Shown here piece after piece: positions 25,765 to 35,139 of a stretch of DNA of 64,000 nt; within the stretch, counting starts at the first letter, position 1, and every line of letters begins with the position of its first letter. The DNA is from Sphingomonas sp. 32-66-10 (GTDB taxonomy: Bacteria; Pseudomonadota; Alphaproteobacteria; Sphingomonadales; Sphingomonadaceae): positions 48,078 through 112,077 of the forward strand of contig NCEF01000020.1 of NCBI GenBank assembly GCA_002280565.1. The letters run 5' to 3'. The notes beneath the pieces were generated by a model. It had not been told where the DNA came from and did no database searches. It saw only the letters and a program-made list of their open reading frames with translations. A program made the position numbers and the translations under genes.

Positions 25765-26818
25765 AGCCGACCCCCGCATCGAAACCGTGACCTCCGCAGA
25801 CCCCGCTCCGGTCGAGAAGCCGCGTCGCAAGCTGCTGCGCCCGATCCTGATGTTCGGCGTTCCGCTGGTGGTCATCGCCGCGATCGCGCTGTGGTGGTCG
25901 CTGTCCGGCGGCACCGTCTCGACCGACAACGCCTATGTCCAGCAGGACAAGGTGTCGGTCGCAAGCGATGTCGCGGGCCGCATCGTCGAGGTCGCGGTCA
26001 AGGAGAACCAGAGCGTCAAGGCTGGCGACCTGTTGTTCCGCATCGACCCCGAACCCTATCGCATTGCGGTCGCCCAGGCGGATGCGGCGATTGCCAGCGC
26101 TCAGGTGCAGGTAACGACGATGCAAGCGAGCTATGTTGGCACCGGCGCGGACATTCAGGCCGCGCGCGACCGCATTGCATCGGCCCAGCAGGATTATGAC
26201 CGGCAAAAGACGCTGATGGACCGCGGCTTCACGACCCGCGCGCGCTTCGAACAGGCGCAGCATGCGGTCGAGCAAGCCCGTGCCAGCTATCAGAGCGCCC
26301 TTGCCGGCGCAGAGGAAGCGCGCGCGAAGCTGTCGAGCGGCAGCGCGGTGCCCGGCGTCAACCCCGCCATCGCCGCCGCCCGCGCCCAGCGCGCCAAGGC
26401 GCTGCTCGACCTCGAACGGACCGCGCGCCGCGCGCCCGTGGACGGGGTGATCAGCCAGGCCGACCGGCTTCAGGTAGGCCAGATGATGATGTCGGGCCTG
26501 CCCGCCGTCACCATCGTCCGCTCCGGCGGGTCATGGATCGAAGCGAATTTCAAGGAAACCGACCTTGCCGACATGCGCGTCGGACAATCCGCCGAAGTCC
26601 GCTTCGACGCCTATCCCGGCCTGAAGCTCAAGGGCCATGTCGCCTCGATCGGGTCGCAGACCGGTTCGGAAACCTCGGTGCTTCCGGCCCAGAACGCCAA
26701 TGGCAACTGGGTCAAGGTGACTCAGCGCGTGCCCGTCCGCATTGCGATCGACGAAAAGAGCCAGCGCCAGCTGATCGCCGGCCTTTCCGCCGAAGTCACG
26801 GTCGACACGAGCAAGTAA
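25757..26818 (+). CDS. emrA: EmrA-type membrane fusion (HlyD family) protein
   Basis: Periplasmic adaptor of a tripartite multidrug efflux pump, 353 residues. A cytoplasmic N-terminus is followed by one membrane anchor (about 28-48), the beta-barrel and lipoyl halves (TDNAYVQQDKVSVASDVAGRI, then RAPVDGVISQ) and the coiled-coil hairpin between them. ATG 25757 overlaps the marR stop. It pairs with the DHA2 transporter 9 bp downstream. The outer-membrane partner is not in this operon; the TolC-like protein at 58.6 kb is one candidate. Confidence 0.92.
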   Translation: MAEADPRIETVTSADPAPVEKPRRKLLRPILMFGVPLVVIAAIALWWSLSGGTVSTDNAYVQQDKVSVASDVAGRIVEVAVKENQSVKAGDLLFRIDPEPYRIAVAQADAAIASAQVQVTTMQASYVGTGADIQAARDRIASAQQDYDRQKTLMDRGFTTRARFEQAQHAVEQARASYQSALAGAEEARAKLSSGSAVPGVNPAIAAARAQRAKALLDLERTARRAPVDGVISQADRLQVGQMMMSGLPAVTIVRSGGSWIEANFKETDLADMRVGQSAEVRFDAYPGLKLKGHVASIGSQTGSETSVLPAQNANGNWVKVTQRVPVRIAIDEKSQRQLIAGLSAEVTVDTSK

Positions 26819-26827
26819 GCGCCACCC

Positions 26828-28411
26828 ATGGCCAGCGCCGCCGTCCCCGCCGCCGATACGCCCCCTGCCCCGCCCCCGGCAGGTCAGGCGGCGCTCCCCG
26901 TCCGCAACAAGGGACTGCTCACGTTCGGCGTGATGCTGGCGACGATCATGCAGATCCTCGACACCACGATCGCCAATGTCGCGCTGCCGCATATGCAGAC
27001 CTCGCTCGGCGCGACGGCGGACACGATCACCTGGGTGCTGACCAGCTATATCGTCGCTTCGGCCATCGCGATCCCGATCACCGGCTGGGTGTCGGACCGG
27101 ATCGGATCGCGCAACCTGTTCCTCATCTCGATCGTCGGCTTCATCATCGCCTCGGCCCTGTGCGGGGCAGCGCAGAGCCTCGAGCAGATGGTGCTGTTCC
27201 GCATCCTTCAGGGGATTGCGGCCGCCTTCATGAACCCGCTCAGCCAGACGGTGATGCTCGACATCAACGCGCCAAAGGACCAGCAAAAGGCGATGGCGGT
27301 GTGGGGCATGGGCATCATGATCGGCCCCATCCTCGGCCCGGTCCTCGGCGGCTGGCTGACCGAGAATTTCGACTGGCGCTGGGTGTTCTATGTCAACCTG
27401 CCGCTCGGCGTGATCTGCCTTGCGATCCTGTGGTGGCTGTTGCCCAGCAGACCGGTGCGCAAGCGCGCGTTCGACGTGTTCGGCTTTTCGCTGCTCGCGA
27501 TCGGCATCGGCGCGCTTCAGCTGATGCTCGACCGTGGCCAGCATGCCGACTGGTTCTCCTCGCCCGAAATCTGGATCGAGACGATCATCGCCGGCACCGC
27601 GATCTGGATGTTCGTCGTGCATATGGCGACCGGCAAGAACCCGATGTTCGAGCGCAGCCTGTGGAAGAACCGCAACCTCGTCACTGCGCTCGCCTTCATG
27701 CAGGTGGTTGGCGTGGTGATGATGGCGACGATGGCGCTGCTCCCGCCGATGCTGCAGTCGCTCTACGGCTATCCCGTCATCGACACCGGGCTGCTGATGA
27801 TGCCGCGCGGCGTCGGCGTGCTCATCATGATGGGCCTGTCCGCGCGACTGGTCGCGCGCGGGGTCGATCCGCGCCTGCTCGTCGGCACCGGCTTCGCGCT
27901 CGCCGCCTGGTCGCTGTGGGACATGACCAGCTGGACGCTGGAGATGGGGTCGACGCCCTTCATCGTCTCCGGCTTTGTTCAGGGCCTCGGTATGGGGATG
28001 ATCTTCATGCCGCTCAACGGCATGGCCTTCGCGACCCTCCCCGCGCACCAGCGGACCGAGGCGGCAAGCCTCACCAACCTGTCGCGCAACATCGGCGCGT
28101 CGATCGGCATCTCGCTGGTCACCACAATCCTCGCCCGCAGCACGCAGGTCAGCCATGCCGACCTTGCCCCGAATATCACGGCCGAACGCCTCCAGACCCT
28201 CGACCCCGGCCTGCTTGCCAATTTCGGCAGCCAGGCAGACGCGCTATTGGCGATGGCCAATGCCGAAGTGACGCGGCAGGCGGCGATGATCGCCTATCTC
28301 AACGACTTCCACGCGATGATGATCGTCACGGCAGCGTCGATCCCGCTGGTGCTGTTCCTCAAGCGTCCCAAGGCACCGATCGCGAACGATCCCGCCGCAG
28401 CCGGGCACTGA
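26828..28411 (+). CDS. emrB: DHA2 family MFS drug transporter, EmrB/QacA type
   Basis: Inner-membrane proton/drug antiporter of 527 residues with about 14 hydrophobic segments. Motif A-like GWVSDRIGSRNLF follows TM2, and the early D-[ST]-T motif (ILDTTIANVALP) and motif C-like GPILGPVLGGWL are present. With EmrA it exports hydrophobic compounds across both membranes. The last 53 bp overlap the end of the convergent DUF2238 gene. Confidence 0.93.
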   Translation: MASAAVPAADTPPAPPPAGQAALPVRNKGLLTFGVMLATIMQILDTTIANVALPHMQTSLGATADTITWVLTSYIVASAIAIPITGWVSDRIGSRNLFLISIVGFIIASALCGAAQSLEQMVLFRILQGIAAAFMNPLSQTVMLDINAPKDQQKAMAVWGMGIMIGPILGPVLGGWLTENFDWRWVFYVNLPLGVICLAILWWLLPSRPVRKRAFDVFGFSLLAIGIGALQLMLDRGQHADWFSSPEIWIETIIAGTAIWMFVVHMATGKNPMFERSLWKNRNLVTALAFMQVVGVVMMATMALLPPMLQSLYGYPVIDTGLLMMPRGVGVLIMMGLSARLVARGVDPRLLVGTGFALAAWSLWDMTSWTLEMGSTPFIVSGFVQGLGMGMIFMPLNGMAFATLPAHQRTEAASLTNLSRNIGASIGISLVTTILARSTQVSHADLAPNITAERLQTLDPGLLANFGSQADALLAMANAEVTRQAAMIAYLNDFHAMMIVTAASIPLVLFLKRPKAPIANDPAAAGH

Positions 28412-28997
28412 TCATCCAGATCAGCGCGCCGAGCAGCGCCAGCGCCATATCCTTGGGCGCGTCGAACATGTCGCCCTGCTGCCCATTATACTGCTCCGCC
28501 GCCTCCGGGCTGAGGCCCAGAGTCAGCATCCATTCGAAAATCTCGTAGAGCGCTCCGATCGCCAGCACGGCGAGCAGCATGAACGTCACCGCCATCCGCT
28601 GCGTCAGCCGGGCGTGACGCATCCCGGCCTCAACCAGCGGCAGCGCGAAACACAGGCCCGACGCGAAATGCACCAGCCGGTCGAACATGTTCCGCTCAAA
28701 ACCCAGCGCCGCATCGATGCTGAAGCCGAACACCGCCTGCCCCCAGGCATCGTACGGCACGCTGCTATAGGTCCAGCGCGCGGCAAACAGGTGCAGCAGC
28801 ACGAAGCTGCACGTCCATGCCACGCTGGCGGTGCTGAACGGCCAGCGCCGCAGCGTCCACCATGCCAGCGGTACGCCCACCACCACCGGCCCCACCTGCA
28901 ACCATGTGTTCGGCGGATAAGCCGCCCCCACCGCGCTCAGCGGGACGCCCGCAAGGCATGCGAGCAGCCACCAGCGTTGCGCGGCGGGGAGGCCCAT
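28359..28997 (-). CDS. DUF2238 integral membrane protein
   Basis: 212 residues with about six hydrophobic segments. The family core is visible: FERNMFDRLVHFASG, then ALYEIFEWML and the QQGDMFDAPKDMALALLGA end. No biochemical function is established for DUF2238 (YjdF-like). It lies 10 bp downstream of asd on the same strand and could be cotranscribed, and its 3' end overlaps that of emrB. Confidence 0.85.
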   Translation of the reverse strand: MGLPAAQRWWLLACLAGVPLSAVGAAYPPNTWLQVGPVVVGVPLAWWTLRRWPFSTASVAWTCSFVLLHLFAARWTYSSVPYDAWGQAVFGFSIDAALGFERNMFDRLVHFASGLCFALPLVEAGMRHARLTQRMAVTFMLLAVLAIGALYEIFEWMLTLGLSPEAAEQYNGQQGDMFDAPKDMALALLGALIWMISARLRRDRSRSVPWDA

Positions 28998-29007
28998 CGG
29001 GCTCGGC

Positions 29008-30033
29008 TCAGCCCTTCTTCAGGTGACGACGGCCCAGCAGTTCGGCGATCTGCACCGCGTTCAGCGCGGCGCCCTTGCGCAGATTGTCGCTGACGCACCA
29101 AAAGGCGAGGCCGTTCTCAACCGTCGAATCTTCGCGCACCCGGCTGACAAAGGTCGCATAGTCGCCGACGCACTCGACCGGAGTGACGTACCCGCCATCC
29201 TCGCGCTTATCGACCAGCATGATGCCCGGCGCCTCACGCAGGATGCTCTGCGCGTCCTCCGCCGACAGCTCGCGCTCCAGCTCGACATGCACCGCCTCGG
29301 AATGGCCGACGAACACCGGCACGCGGACGCAGGTGGCGATCACCTTGACCTTGGGGTCGAGGATCTTCTTGGTCTCGACCACCATCTTCCACTCTTCCTT
29401 GGTCGATCCGTCGTCGAGGAAGCTGTCGATATGCGGGATCACGTTGAACGCGATCTGCTTGGTGAACTTCCTCGCCTCGGCGCTGTCGCCGACAAAGATG
29501 TTGCGCGACTGTTCGAACAGCTCGTCCATCCCCTCTTTGCCCGCGCCGGAGACCGACTGATAGGTCGCGACGACGACGCGCTTGACCGTCGCGGCATCGT
29601 GCAGCGGCTTCAACGCGACGACCATCTGCGCGGTCGAGCAGTTCGGGTTGGCGATGATGTTCTTGGCCTTGTAGCCGTCGATCGCCTCCGGGTTCACTTC
29701 CGGCACGATCAGCGGCACGTCCGGGTCCATGCGATAGAGCGAGGAATTGTCGATCACCGTGCAGCCGGCAGCAGCGAAACGCGGTGCGTGAACCTTAGTC
29801 GCCTCGCTCCCGATCGCGAACAGCGCCATGTCCCAGCCGGTGGGGTCGAAATGTTCGATATTCTGAATCTTATACTGTTTCCCGGTGTCGCCGAAATCGA
29901 CCATGTCGCCGGTCGAGCGCGAGGAGGCGAGTACCGCCAGCTCGTCGATCGGAAACTCGCGCTCAGCCAGAATGGCGAGCATCTCGCGCCCGACATTGCC
30001 GGTGGCGCCTGCGACTACGACACGATAACCCAT
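29008..30033 (-). CDS. asd: Aspartate-semialdehyde dehydrogenase
   Basis: Reduces aspartyl-4-phosphate to the semialdehyde, the branch point to lysine, diaminopimelate, threonine and methionine. 341 residues from ATG 30033. NADP-binding GATGNVGREML at the N-terminus, catalytic Cys132 in NPNCSTAQM, and the substrate-binding ATCVRVPVFVGHSEAVHVE segment are visible. The adjoining 343-bp upstream gap contains a long nested inverted repeat that would lie in its leader if transcription starts beyond it. Confidence 0.96.
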   Translation of the reverse strand: MGYRVVVAGATGNVGREMLAILAEREFPIDELAVLASSRSTGDMVDFGDTGKQYKIQNIEHFDPTGWDMALFAIGSEATKVHAPRFAAAGCTVIDNSSLYRMDPDVPLIVPEVNPEAIDGYKAKNIIANPNCSTAQMVVALKPLHDAATVKRVVVATYQSVSGAGKEGMDELFEQSRNIFVGDSAEARKFTKQIAFNVIPHIDSFLDDGSTKEEWKMVVETKKILDPKVKVIATCVRVPVFVGHSEAVHVELERELSAEDAQSILREAPGIMLVDKREDGGYVTPVECVGDYATFVSRVREDSTVENGLAFWCVSDNLRKGAALNAVQIAELLGRRHLKKG

Positions 30034-30133
30034 CAATAGACCCTTTCATGCGGTCGAGCCGCCCGGAATACGGGCAGGCACATAGTCATTCTTCGGTGGG
30101 AAGTCAGCGGCCCTGCATGGCCAGCCGTTGGAA

Positions 30134-30224
30134 ATGTTTCGCGGCGGATACCCGGACCGGCGCGACCGGCCTGTCAGTGGCGGGTCGCGGTCCGGGTGGT
30201 GATAATGGGCCGTTTTCGAAACAT
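30134..30224. other. Nested inverted repeat in the asd upstream region
   Basis: The only structure seen in the 343-bp gene-free interval 30034-30376. Outer arms ATGTTTCG (30134-30141)/CGAAACAT (30217-30224), middle arms ACCCGGACC (30150-30158)/GGTCCGGGT (30189-30197), inner arms GCGACC (30162-30167)/GGTCGC (30183-30188). All pairs are nested and perfect, so either strand could fold into a long stem. There is no U-run. It could be a structured asd leader, an sRNA, or a decayed repeat. Confidence 0.45.
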
Positions 30225-30376
30225 CGCCGCGCCCCTAGCAGCACTATTACGCGCGGGACAGTGAAATTCTTCTTTTCTTACAGCAAAGCAAGAGTTGGGT
30301 GCCGATGCGCGGGTTGCGCGGTGGACGGCGGCGCGTCGCCTCGCCTATGACCCGGCACATAAGAGGAGACCCGATC

Positions 30377-31351
30377 TTGGCCAACCATTTCGTCCGTCCC
30401 GACACCCGCGCCTTTCTCGACATGCTCGCTGCGATGCCGCAAATGCCCTCGCCGCCCCAGCCCGAGGCGTATCGCGCGCAATATCTGGCGATGAAGAATC
30501 TGGTCGACCTGCCGCTGGGAGAACTGGCGACGATCAAGGATTTTACCATCCCCGGCCCCGCCGGCCCGATCCCCGCCCGCCTGTTCGACGTGCGCGAACG
30601 CCGTGAACCCGGCCCGGTCGTGCTGTTCTTCCACGGCGGCGGGTTCGTCATCGGCAGCATCGATAGCCATGCGAACTTCACCGCGGAAATGAGCCGCCAG
30701 CTCGATCTGCCGGTCGTATCGATCGACTATCGCCTCGCGCCGGAAAACCCCTGGCCGGCCGCGTCCGACGATTGCGAGGCTGCGGCGCGCTGGGTCGCCT
30801 CAAACCCGGCCGAGCTGGGTCGTGCGGTCACGGCGATTGCACTGGCCGGCGACAGCGCCGGGGGCCAGATCGCCGCAGTCGCCGCGATCGATCTGCGCGA
30901 CGCCCCTGCTGCGGTGCCGGTGATCGGCCAGCTGCTGATCTACCCCGCTGCCGATTTCAGCGGCGACTACCCGTCCGCTGACCATTTTGGCGAAGGCTAT
31001 TTGCTCACCGCTGAGGGCATGGCGTGGTTCAACGAATGCTATGCCGCCGATGTCGAACATCCGCGCGCCTCGCCGATGCGGCATGCAACGCTGGAGGGGC
31101 TGCCCCCTGCACTGGTCCTCACCGCCAGCCTCGACCCGATCCGCGATCAGGGCCGCGCCTATGCTGGCGCGCTGGTAGCGGCGGGCGTGCCGGTCATCTT
31201 TCGAGAGGCGGTGGGCAATATCCACGGCTTCATCACCCTGCGCCGCGCGATCCCCTCCGCCCAGGGCGATGTCGCGGGCATGCTCGTCGCGTTTCGCGCG
31301 CTGCTGACCGAGGCTGAGGCGAACCGCGTGATGATCCAGGCCGCCGCATGA
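30377..31351 (+). CDS. Alpha/beta hydrolase, hormone-sensitive-lipase family
   Basis: Esterase of about 324 residues. HGGG oxyanion motif at 86-89, nucleophile Ser160 in GDSAGG, a late Asp in LTASLDPIRDQG and His in GNIHGF. The TTG at 30377 is chosen as start because AAGAGGAGA lies 7 nt before it; upstream ATG choices lack a ribosome site. The substrate is probably a short-chain ester. Its stop overlaps the rppH start as ATGA. Confidence 0.9.
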   Translation: MANHFVRPDTRAFLDMLAAMPQMPSPPQPEAYRAQYLAMKNLVDLPLGELATIKDFTIPGPAGPIPARLFDVRERREPGPVVLFFHGGGFVIGSIDSHANFTAEMSRQLDLPVVSIDYRLAPENPWPAASDDCEAAARWVASNPAELGRAVTAIALAGDSAGGQIAAVAAIDLRDAPAAVPVIGQLLIYPAADFSGDYPSADHFGEGYLLTAEGMAWFNECYAADVEHPRASPMRHATLEGLPPALVLTASLDPIRDQGRAYAGALVAAGVPVIFREAVGNIHGFITLRRAIPSAQGDVAGMLVAFRALLTEAEANRVMIQAAA

Positions 31352-31848
31352 TCGACCGCGCCGCCCTGCCCTATCGCCCTTGCGCCGGGGTTATGCTGCT
31401 CAACCGCGAGGGTCTTGTCTTTGTCGGCCAGCGGCTCGATTCGACGCTGGAGGCATGGCAGATGCCGCAAGGCGGGATCGATCCCGGGGAAGATCCGCTC
31501 GACGCCGCCTATCGCGAGCTGTGGGAGGAAACCGGCGTCCAGCGCGCGCATGTCGAACTGCTCGCCGCGCCGGAGATCGAGCTGGAATATGACCTGCCCG
31601 ACGACCTGATCGGCAAGGTATGGAAGGGCAAATGGCGTGGCCAGCGCCAGCGCTGGTTCCTGTTCCGCCTGACCGCCGGGGACGAGGCGATCGACATTGC
31701 CACCGCCGAGCCGGAGTTTCGCGCGTGGCGCTGGCTCGACCCGCGGGAGCTTCCGGACGTGATCGTGCCGTTCAAACGCGATCTCTATCTCGACATCCTG
31801 CGCATTTTCGCCGAGCCGCTTGGCCTCGAACAGGGGGGTGTACGGTAA
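31348..31848 (+). CDS. rppH: RNA pyrophosphohydrolase
   Basis: Nudix hydrolase of 166 residues. It removes pyrophosphate from 5'-triphosphate mRNA and so triggers decay by RNase E (known for RppH). The Nudix box spans about 42-64 (GGIDPGED...AYRELWEETGV). The RppH-type N-terminus YRPCAGVMLLN and the QMPQGG motif distinguish it from other Nudix enzymes. Translationally coupled to the esterase upstream; the next frame begins in its stop codon (TAATG). Confidence 0.92.
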   Translation: MIDRAALPYRPCAGVMLLNREGLVFVGQRLDSTLEAWQMPQGGIDPGEDPLDAAYRELWEETGVQRAHVELLAAPEIELEYDLPDDLIGKVWKGKWRGQRQRWFLFRLTAGDEAIDIATAEPEFRAWRWLDPRELPDVIVPFKRDLYLDILRIFAEPLGLEQGGVR

Positions 31849-31898
31849 TGCCCAACCGCACTCGATCTTTGGCCGGGAATCGGATAGTAACCGGTTAC

Positions 31899-32846
31899 AT
31901 GCGCAGCCCCCTGTCCCTTCTGCTCGCAGCACCGCTGCTGCTGGCCAACGCCGACACGACCGGCACCGCGCCGCAAGAGGCCGCCCCGCCCCCACCGCCC
32001 AATCAGTCGGTCGAGCGCTCGTCCGAGGTGAAGGCGATGCTGGAGGCGGCGATGAAGGCGGGCGACGAGGGCGCGGTCAACGCGATCGTCAAATATGCCA
32101 AGGCCGCCGACAAGGAGCGCGCCGCCCAGTTCGAAAAGACGGCAAGCGCATGGAAGCGCGAACGCAAGGAAGCGGCCGAACGGCGCCTGCGCGAGGCCAA
32201 GTTTCTCGACCTGGTCAAGGGCCGCGCCGAGCTGGGCGGCTATTTCACCACCGGCAATACCGAAACGCTCGGCCTGACCGGCATCCTCGATCTCAAGCGT
32301 GAAGCGCTGCGCTGGCGGCACAAGCTGCGCGTGCAGGCCGATCATCAGGAAAGCCTCGGCCAGACGGTGCGCGAGCGCTATCTCGCGGCGTACGAGCCCA
32401 ACTGGAAGATCGACGACCGCGCCTATGTCTATGGCGCGGCACAGTTCGAAAGCGACCGGTTCCTCGGCTTTGACGAGCGCTATGCGATCTCTGCCGGAGC
32501 GGGCTATTCTGCGGTCAAGTCGCCCGCGCTGACGCTCGACCTCGAGCTCGGCCCGGCTTTCCGCTACACCGAGTTCGTCACTGCGCCGACCGAACGGCAG
32601 ATCGCCGCACGCGGCAAGCTCGACCTGGATTGGAAGATCAGCAGGGGCGTGACCTTCAGCCAGGACGCCTCGGCATTCGTCGAGCAGCAGAACAGCACGA
32701 TCACCGGCAAATCGGCGCTCCGCGTCAAGCTGTTCGGCCCGTTTTCGACCCAGATGTCCTATGCGGTAAACTATGAAAGCGCGCCACCCAATGGCCGCAA
32801 AAGCACCGACACGACGACCCGCGCGTCGCTGCTGGTGGATTTCTGA
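31899..32846 (+). CDS. DUF481 outer-membrane beta-barrel protein
   Basis: 315 residues from ATG 31899, which begins a signal peptide (MRSPLSLLLAAPLLLANA). A Pro-rich linker and a charged coiled-coil stretch (about 45-95, KAADKERAAQFEKTASAWKRERKEAAERR) precede a C-terminal barrel of alternating strands ending in ...ASLLVDF with the terminal Phe expected of outer-membrane proteins. DUF481 proteins are salt-stress or uncharacterised barrels. An alternative start at 31848 overlaps the rppH stop. Confidence 0.85.
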   Translation: MRSPLSLLLAAPLLLANADTTGTAPQEAAPPPPPNQSVERSSEVKAMLEAAMKAGDEGAVNAIVKYAKAADKERAAQFEKTASAWKRERKEAAERRLREAKFLDLVKGRAELGGYFTTGNTETLGLTGILDLKREALRWRHKLRVQADHQESLGQTVRERYLAAYEPNWKIDDRAYVYGAAQFESDRFLGFDERYAISAGAGYSAVKSPALTLDLELGPAFRYTEFVTAPTERQIAARGKLDLDWKISRGVTFSQDASAFVEQQNSTITGKSALRVKLFGPFSTQMSYAVNYESAPPNGRKSTDTTTRASLLVDF

Positions 32847-32926
32847 CGCGCCGAACACCGGTATCTTTTGATACTTTTCCGACGCCGGGGGTTCACCCCG
32901 CTGAGATCAGCCGATAGACCACCCCC

Positions 32927-34132
32927 ATGGGGCTGAACGCAATCGAAGCCGCCGCCGTCGAGGCGGCCCGCGCCGCACCGATGCTGGCGCAGGTCGAGCG
33001 CTGGGTCGCGGTCAACAGTGGCACCCGCAACCTCGATGGGCTGGCGACGATGGCAGGGCTGCTTGCCGACGCCTTTGCCGCCCTGCCGGGCGACCTCGCG
33101 CTGGTTGAACCCGCGCCGGTCGAGATGGTCGACACCAGCGGCACGGTGCAATCGCTCGCCCATGGCCGCCATCTGCATCTGCGCGTGCGGCCCGAAGCTC
33201 CGGTGCAGATGCTGTTCACCGGCCATATGGACACCGTCTTCCCCACCGATCACCCATTCCAGACCGCGAACTGGCTGCCCGATGGCATCCTCAACGCCCC
33301 GGGCGCGGCGGACATGAAGGGCGGGCTGTCGCTGATGCTCGCCGCGCTCCAGGCGGTCGAGACGACCCCGGCGGCGGCGCGCTTCGGCTATGAAGTCGTC
33401 ATCAACTCGGACGAGGAGACCGGCTCGTTCGCCTCCGCCGCGCTGATCGCGCAGGCAGCGAAGGGCAAGGTCGCCGCGCTGACCTACGAACCCGCGCTGC
33501 CCGACGGCACGCTGGCGGGCGCGCGCGGCGGCACCGGCAATTTCTCGATCGTCGTGCGCGGCAAGAGCGCTCATGCCGGTCGCAACCCGCGCGACGGCCG
33601 CAACGCGCTGGTCGCCGCCGCCGATCTCGCGCTGCGCCTGTCACAGCTGATGACCGACAACCTGTCGGTGAACCCGGCCCGGATCGAAGGGGGTGGGCCG
33701 AACAATGTCGTCCCCGATCTCGCCATCCTGCGCGTCAATTTCCGCCCCGCCTCGCCCGACGCCATCCAGCGCGCCGGAGCAGCCGTCCACGCCCTCGCCG
33801 ATGCGATTGCCGCCGAACATGACGTCTCGGTCCATGTCCATGGCGGCTTCAACCGCCCACCCAAGCCGCTCGACCCGGGGTCCGAGCGGCTGTTTGGTCT
33901 GGTCAAACAGGCCGGCGCCGATCTCGACATCGCCGTCGCCTGGAAGGCAACCGGGGGCGTGTGCGACGGCAACAATATCGCCGCATGCGGCGTCCCTGTC
34001 GTCGACACGATGGGCGCGCGCGGCGGCGCCATTCATTCGCAGGAGGAATTTCTGATCGCCGACAGCCTGCCCGAACGCGCCGCTTTGTCGGCACTCACTA
34101 TCCTGCGCATCATCGAAAAGGGCCGCGTATGA
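32927..34132 (+). CDS. M20-family metallohydrolase linked to arginine catabolism
   Basis: 401 residues resembling carboxypeptidase-G2-type zinc hydrolases: metal ligands in FTGHMDT and GAADMKGG, the catalytic Glu in NSDEETGS, and a distal His in GGAIHSQEEF. It is the first gene of a tight operon with astA (4-bp overlap) and astB. The ast genes usually end with astE, a succinylglutamate desuccinylase, which is absent here. This hydrolase may take over the amide cleavage; that role is inferred from position only. Confidence 0.85.
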   Translation: MGLNAIEAAAVEAARAAPMLAQVERWVAVNSGTRNLDGLATMAGLLADAFAALPGDLALVEPAPVEMVDTSGTVQSLAHGRHLHLRVRPEAPVQMLFTGHMDTVFPTDHPFQTANWLPDGILNAPGAADMKGGLSLMLAALQAVETTPAAARFGYEVVINSDEETGSFASAALIAQAAKGKVAALTYEPALPDGTLAGARGGTGNFSIVVRGKSAHAGRNPRDGRNALVAAADLALRLSQLMTDNLSVNPARIEGGGPNNVVPDLAILRVNFRPASPDAIQRAGAAVHALADAIAAEHDVSVHVHGGFNRPPKPLDPGSERLFGLVKQAGADLDIAVAWKATGGVCDGNNIAACGVPVVDTMGARGGAIHSQEEFLIADSLPERAALSALTILRIIEKGRV

Positions 34133-35139
34133 CCTTCATCATCCGCCCCGCCCGCGCCGACGACCTCCAGCATCTCTACGAGATGGCGAAGCTCACCGGC
34201 GGCGGCTTCACCAACCTGCCCCCCGAAAAACCCGCGCTCAAGACCAAGCTGGAGCGCAGCGCCGAAGCCTTTGCCCGCACCGACGATGCGAAGAAAGACG
34301 AGTTGTTTGTCCTCGTCCTCGAAAACAGCGCGACGCAGGAGGTGCGCGGCACCTGCCAGATCTTCACTCAGGTCGGCCAGCGCTGGCCCTTCTACTCGTA
34401 CCGCATGGGCACGGTGACCAAGCATAGCGAGGCGCTCAACCGCACCTTCCGCGCCGAAATTCTCAACCTCGTCAACGATCTGGAGGGCGCTAGCGAGGTC
34501 GGCGGCCTGTTCCTCCACCCGGGCGAGCGCGCCGGGGGCCTCGGCATGCTGCTCGCGCGCAGCCGTTACCTGTTCATCGCGATGCATCGTGCACGTTTCG
34601 CCGATCGCATCCTTGCCGAGTTGCGCGGCGTGATCGACGAAGCCGGCGGATCGCCCTTCTGGGACGGCGTCGCCGGCCGCTTCTTCGGGATGAGCTTCCA
34701 GCAAGCCGACGAATTCAACGCGATCCACGGCAACCAGTTCATCGCCGACCTCATGCCCCGCCACCCGGTCTACACCGCGATGCTCACCGAACACGCCCGC
34801 AGCGTGATCGGCGTCCCCCACCCCTCCGGCCGTGCGGCGATGCGGATGCTGGAGCATGAAGGGTTCGCGTTCGAGAATTACATCGACATCTTCGACGGCG
34901 GCCCGACCATGACCGCACGGACCGACCATGTGATGACGATCCGCGACTGCCGGACCCAGCCGGTCGCGGACATCGCACCGGGCGGCGACGCGAGCATCAT
35001 CGCGCGCGGCACGCTCGCCGACTTCCGCGCCTGCCACGGCCGGGTCACCCGCGGCGACGACGGCGTAACGCTCGACCCCGCCGCCGCCGCATTGCTCGAG
35101 GTCGGCCCGGGGCAGGACGTGTGCCATGCCCCGCGTTGA
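34129..35139 (+). CDS. astA: Arginine N-succinyltransferase
   Basis: First enzyme of the AST pathway, transferring succinate from succinyl-CoA to the alpha-amine of arginine. 336 residues with FIIRPARADDLQHLYEMAKLTGGGFTNLP at the start, then the conserved GLFLHPGERAGGLGMLLARSRYLF block and FWDGVAGRFFGMSFQQAD. ATG 34129 overlaps the M20 gene stop, and its own 3' end overlaps astB by 14 bp. It is typical of single-subunit AstA. Confidence 0.95.
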   Translation: MTFIIRPARADDLQHLYEMAKLTGGGFTNLPPEKPALKTKLERSAEAFARTDDAKKDELFVLVLENSATQEVRGTCQIFTQVGQRWPFYSYRMGTVTKHSEALNRTFRAEILNLVNDLEGASEVGGLFLHPGERAGGLGMLLARSRYLFIAMHRARFADRILAELRGVIDEAGGSPFWDGVAGRFFGMSFQQADEFNAIHGNQFIADLMPRHPVYTAMLTEHARSVIGVPHPSGRAAMRMLEHEGFAFENYIDIFDGGPTMTARTDHVMTIRDCRTQPVADIAPGGDASIIARGTLADFRACHGRVTRGDDGVTLDPAAAALLEVGPGQDVCHAPR

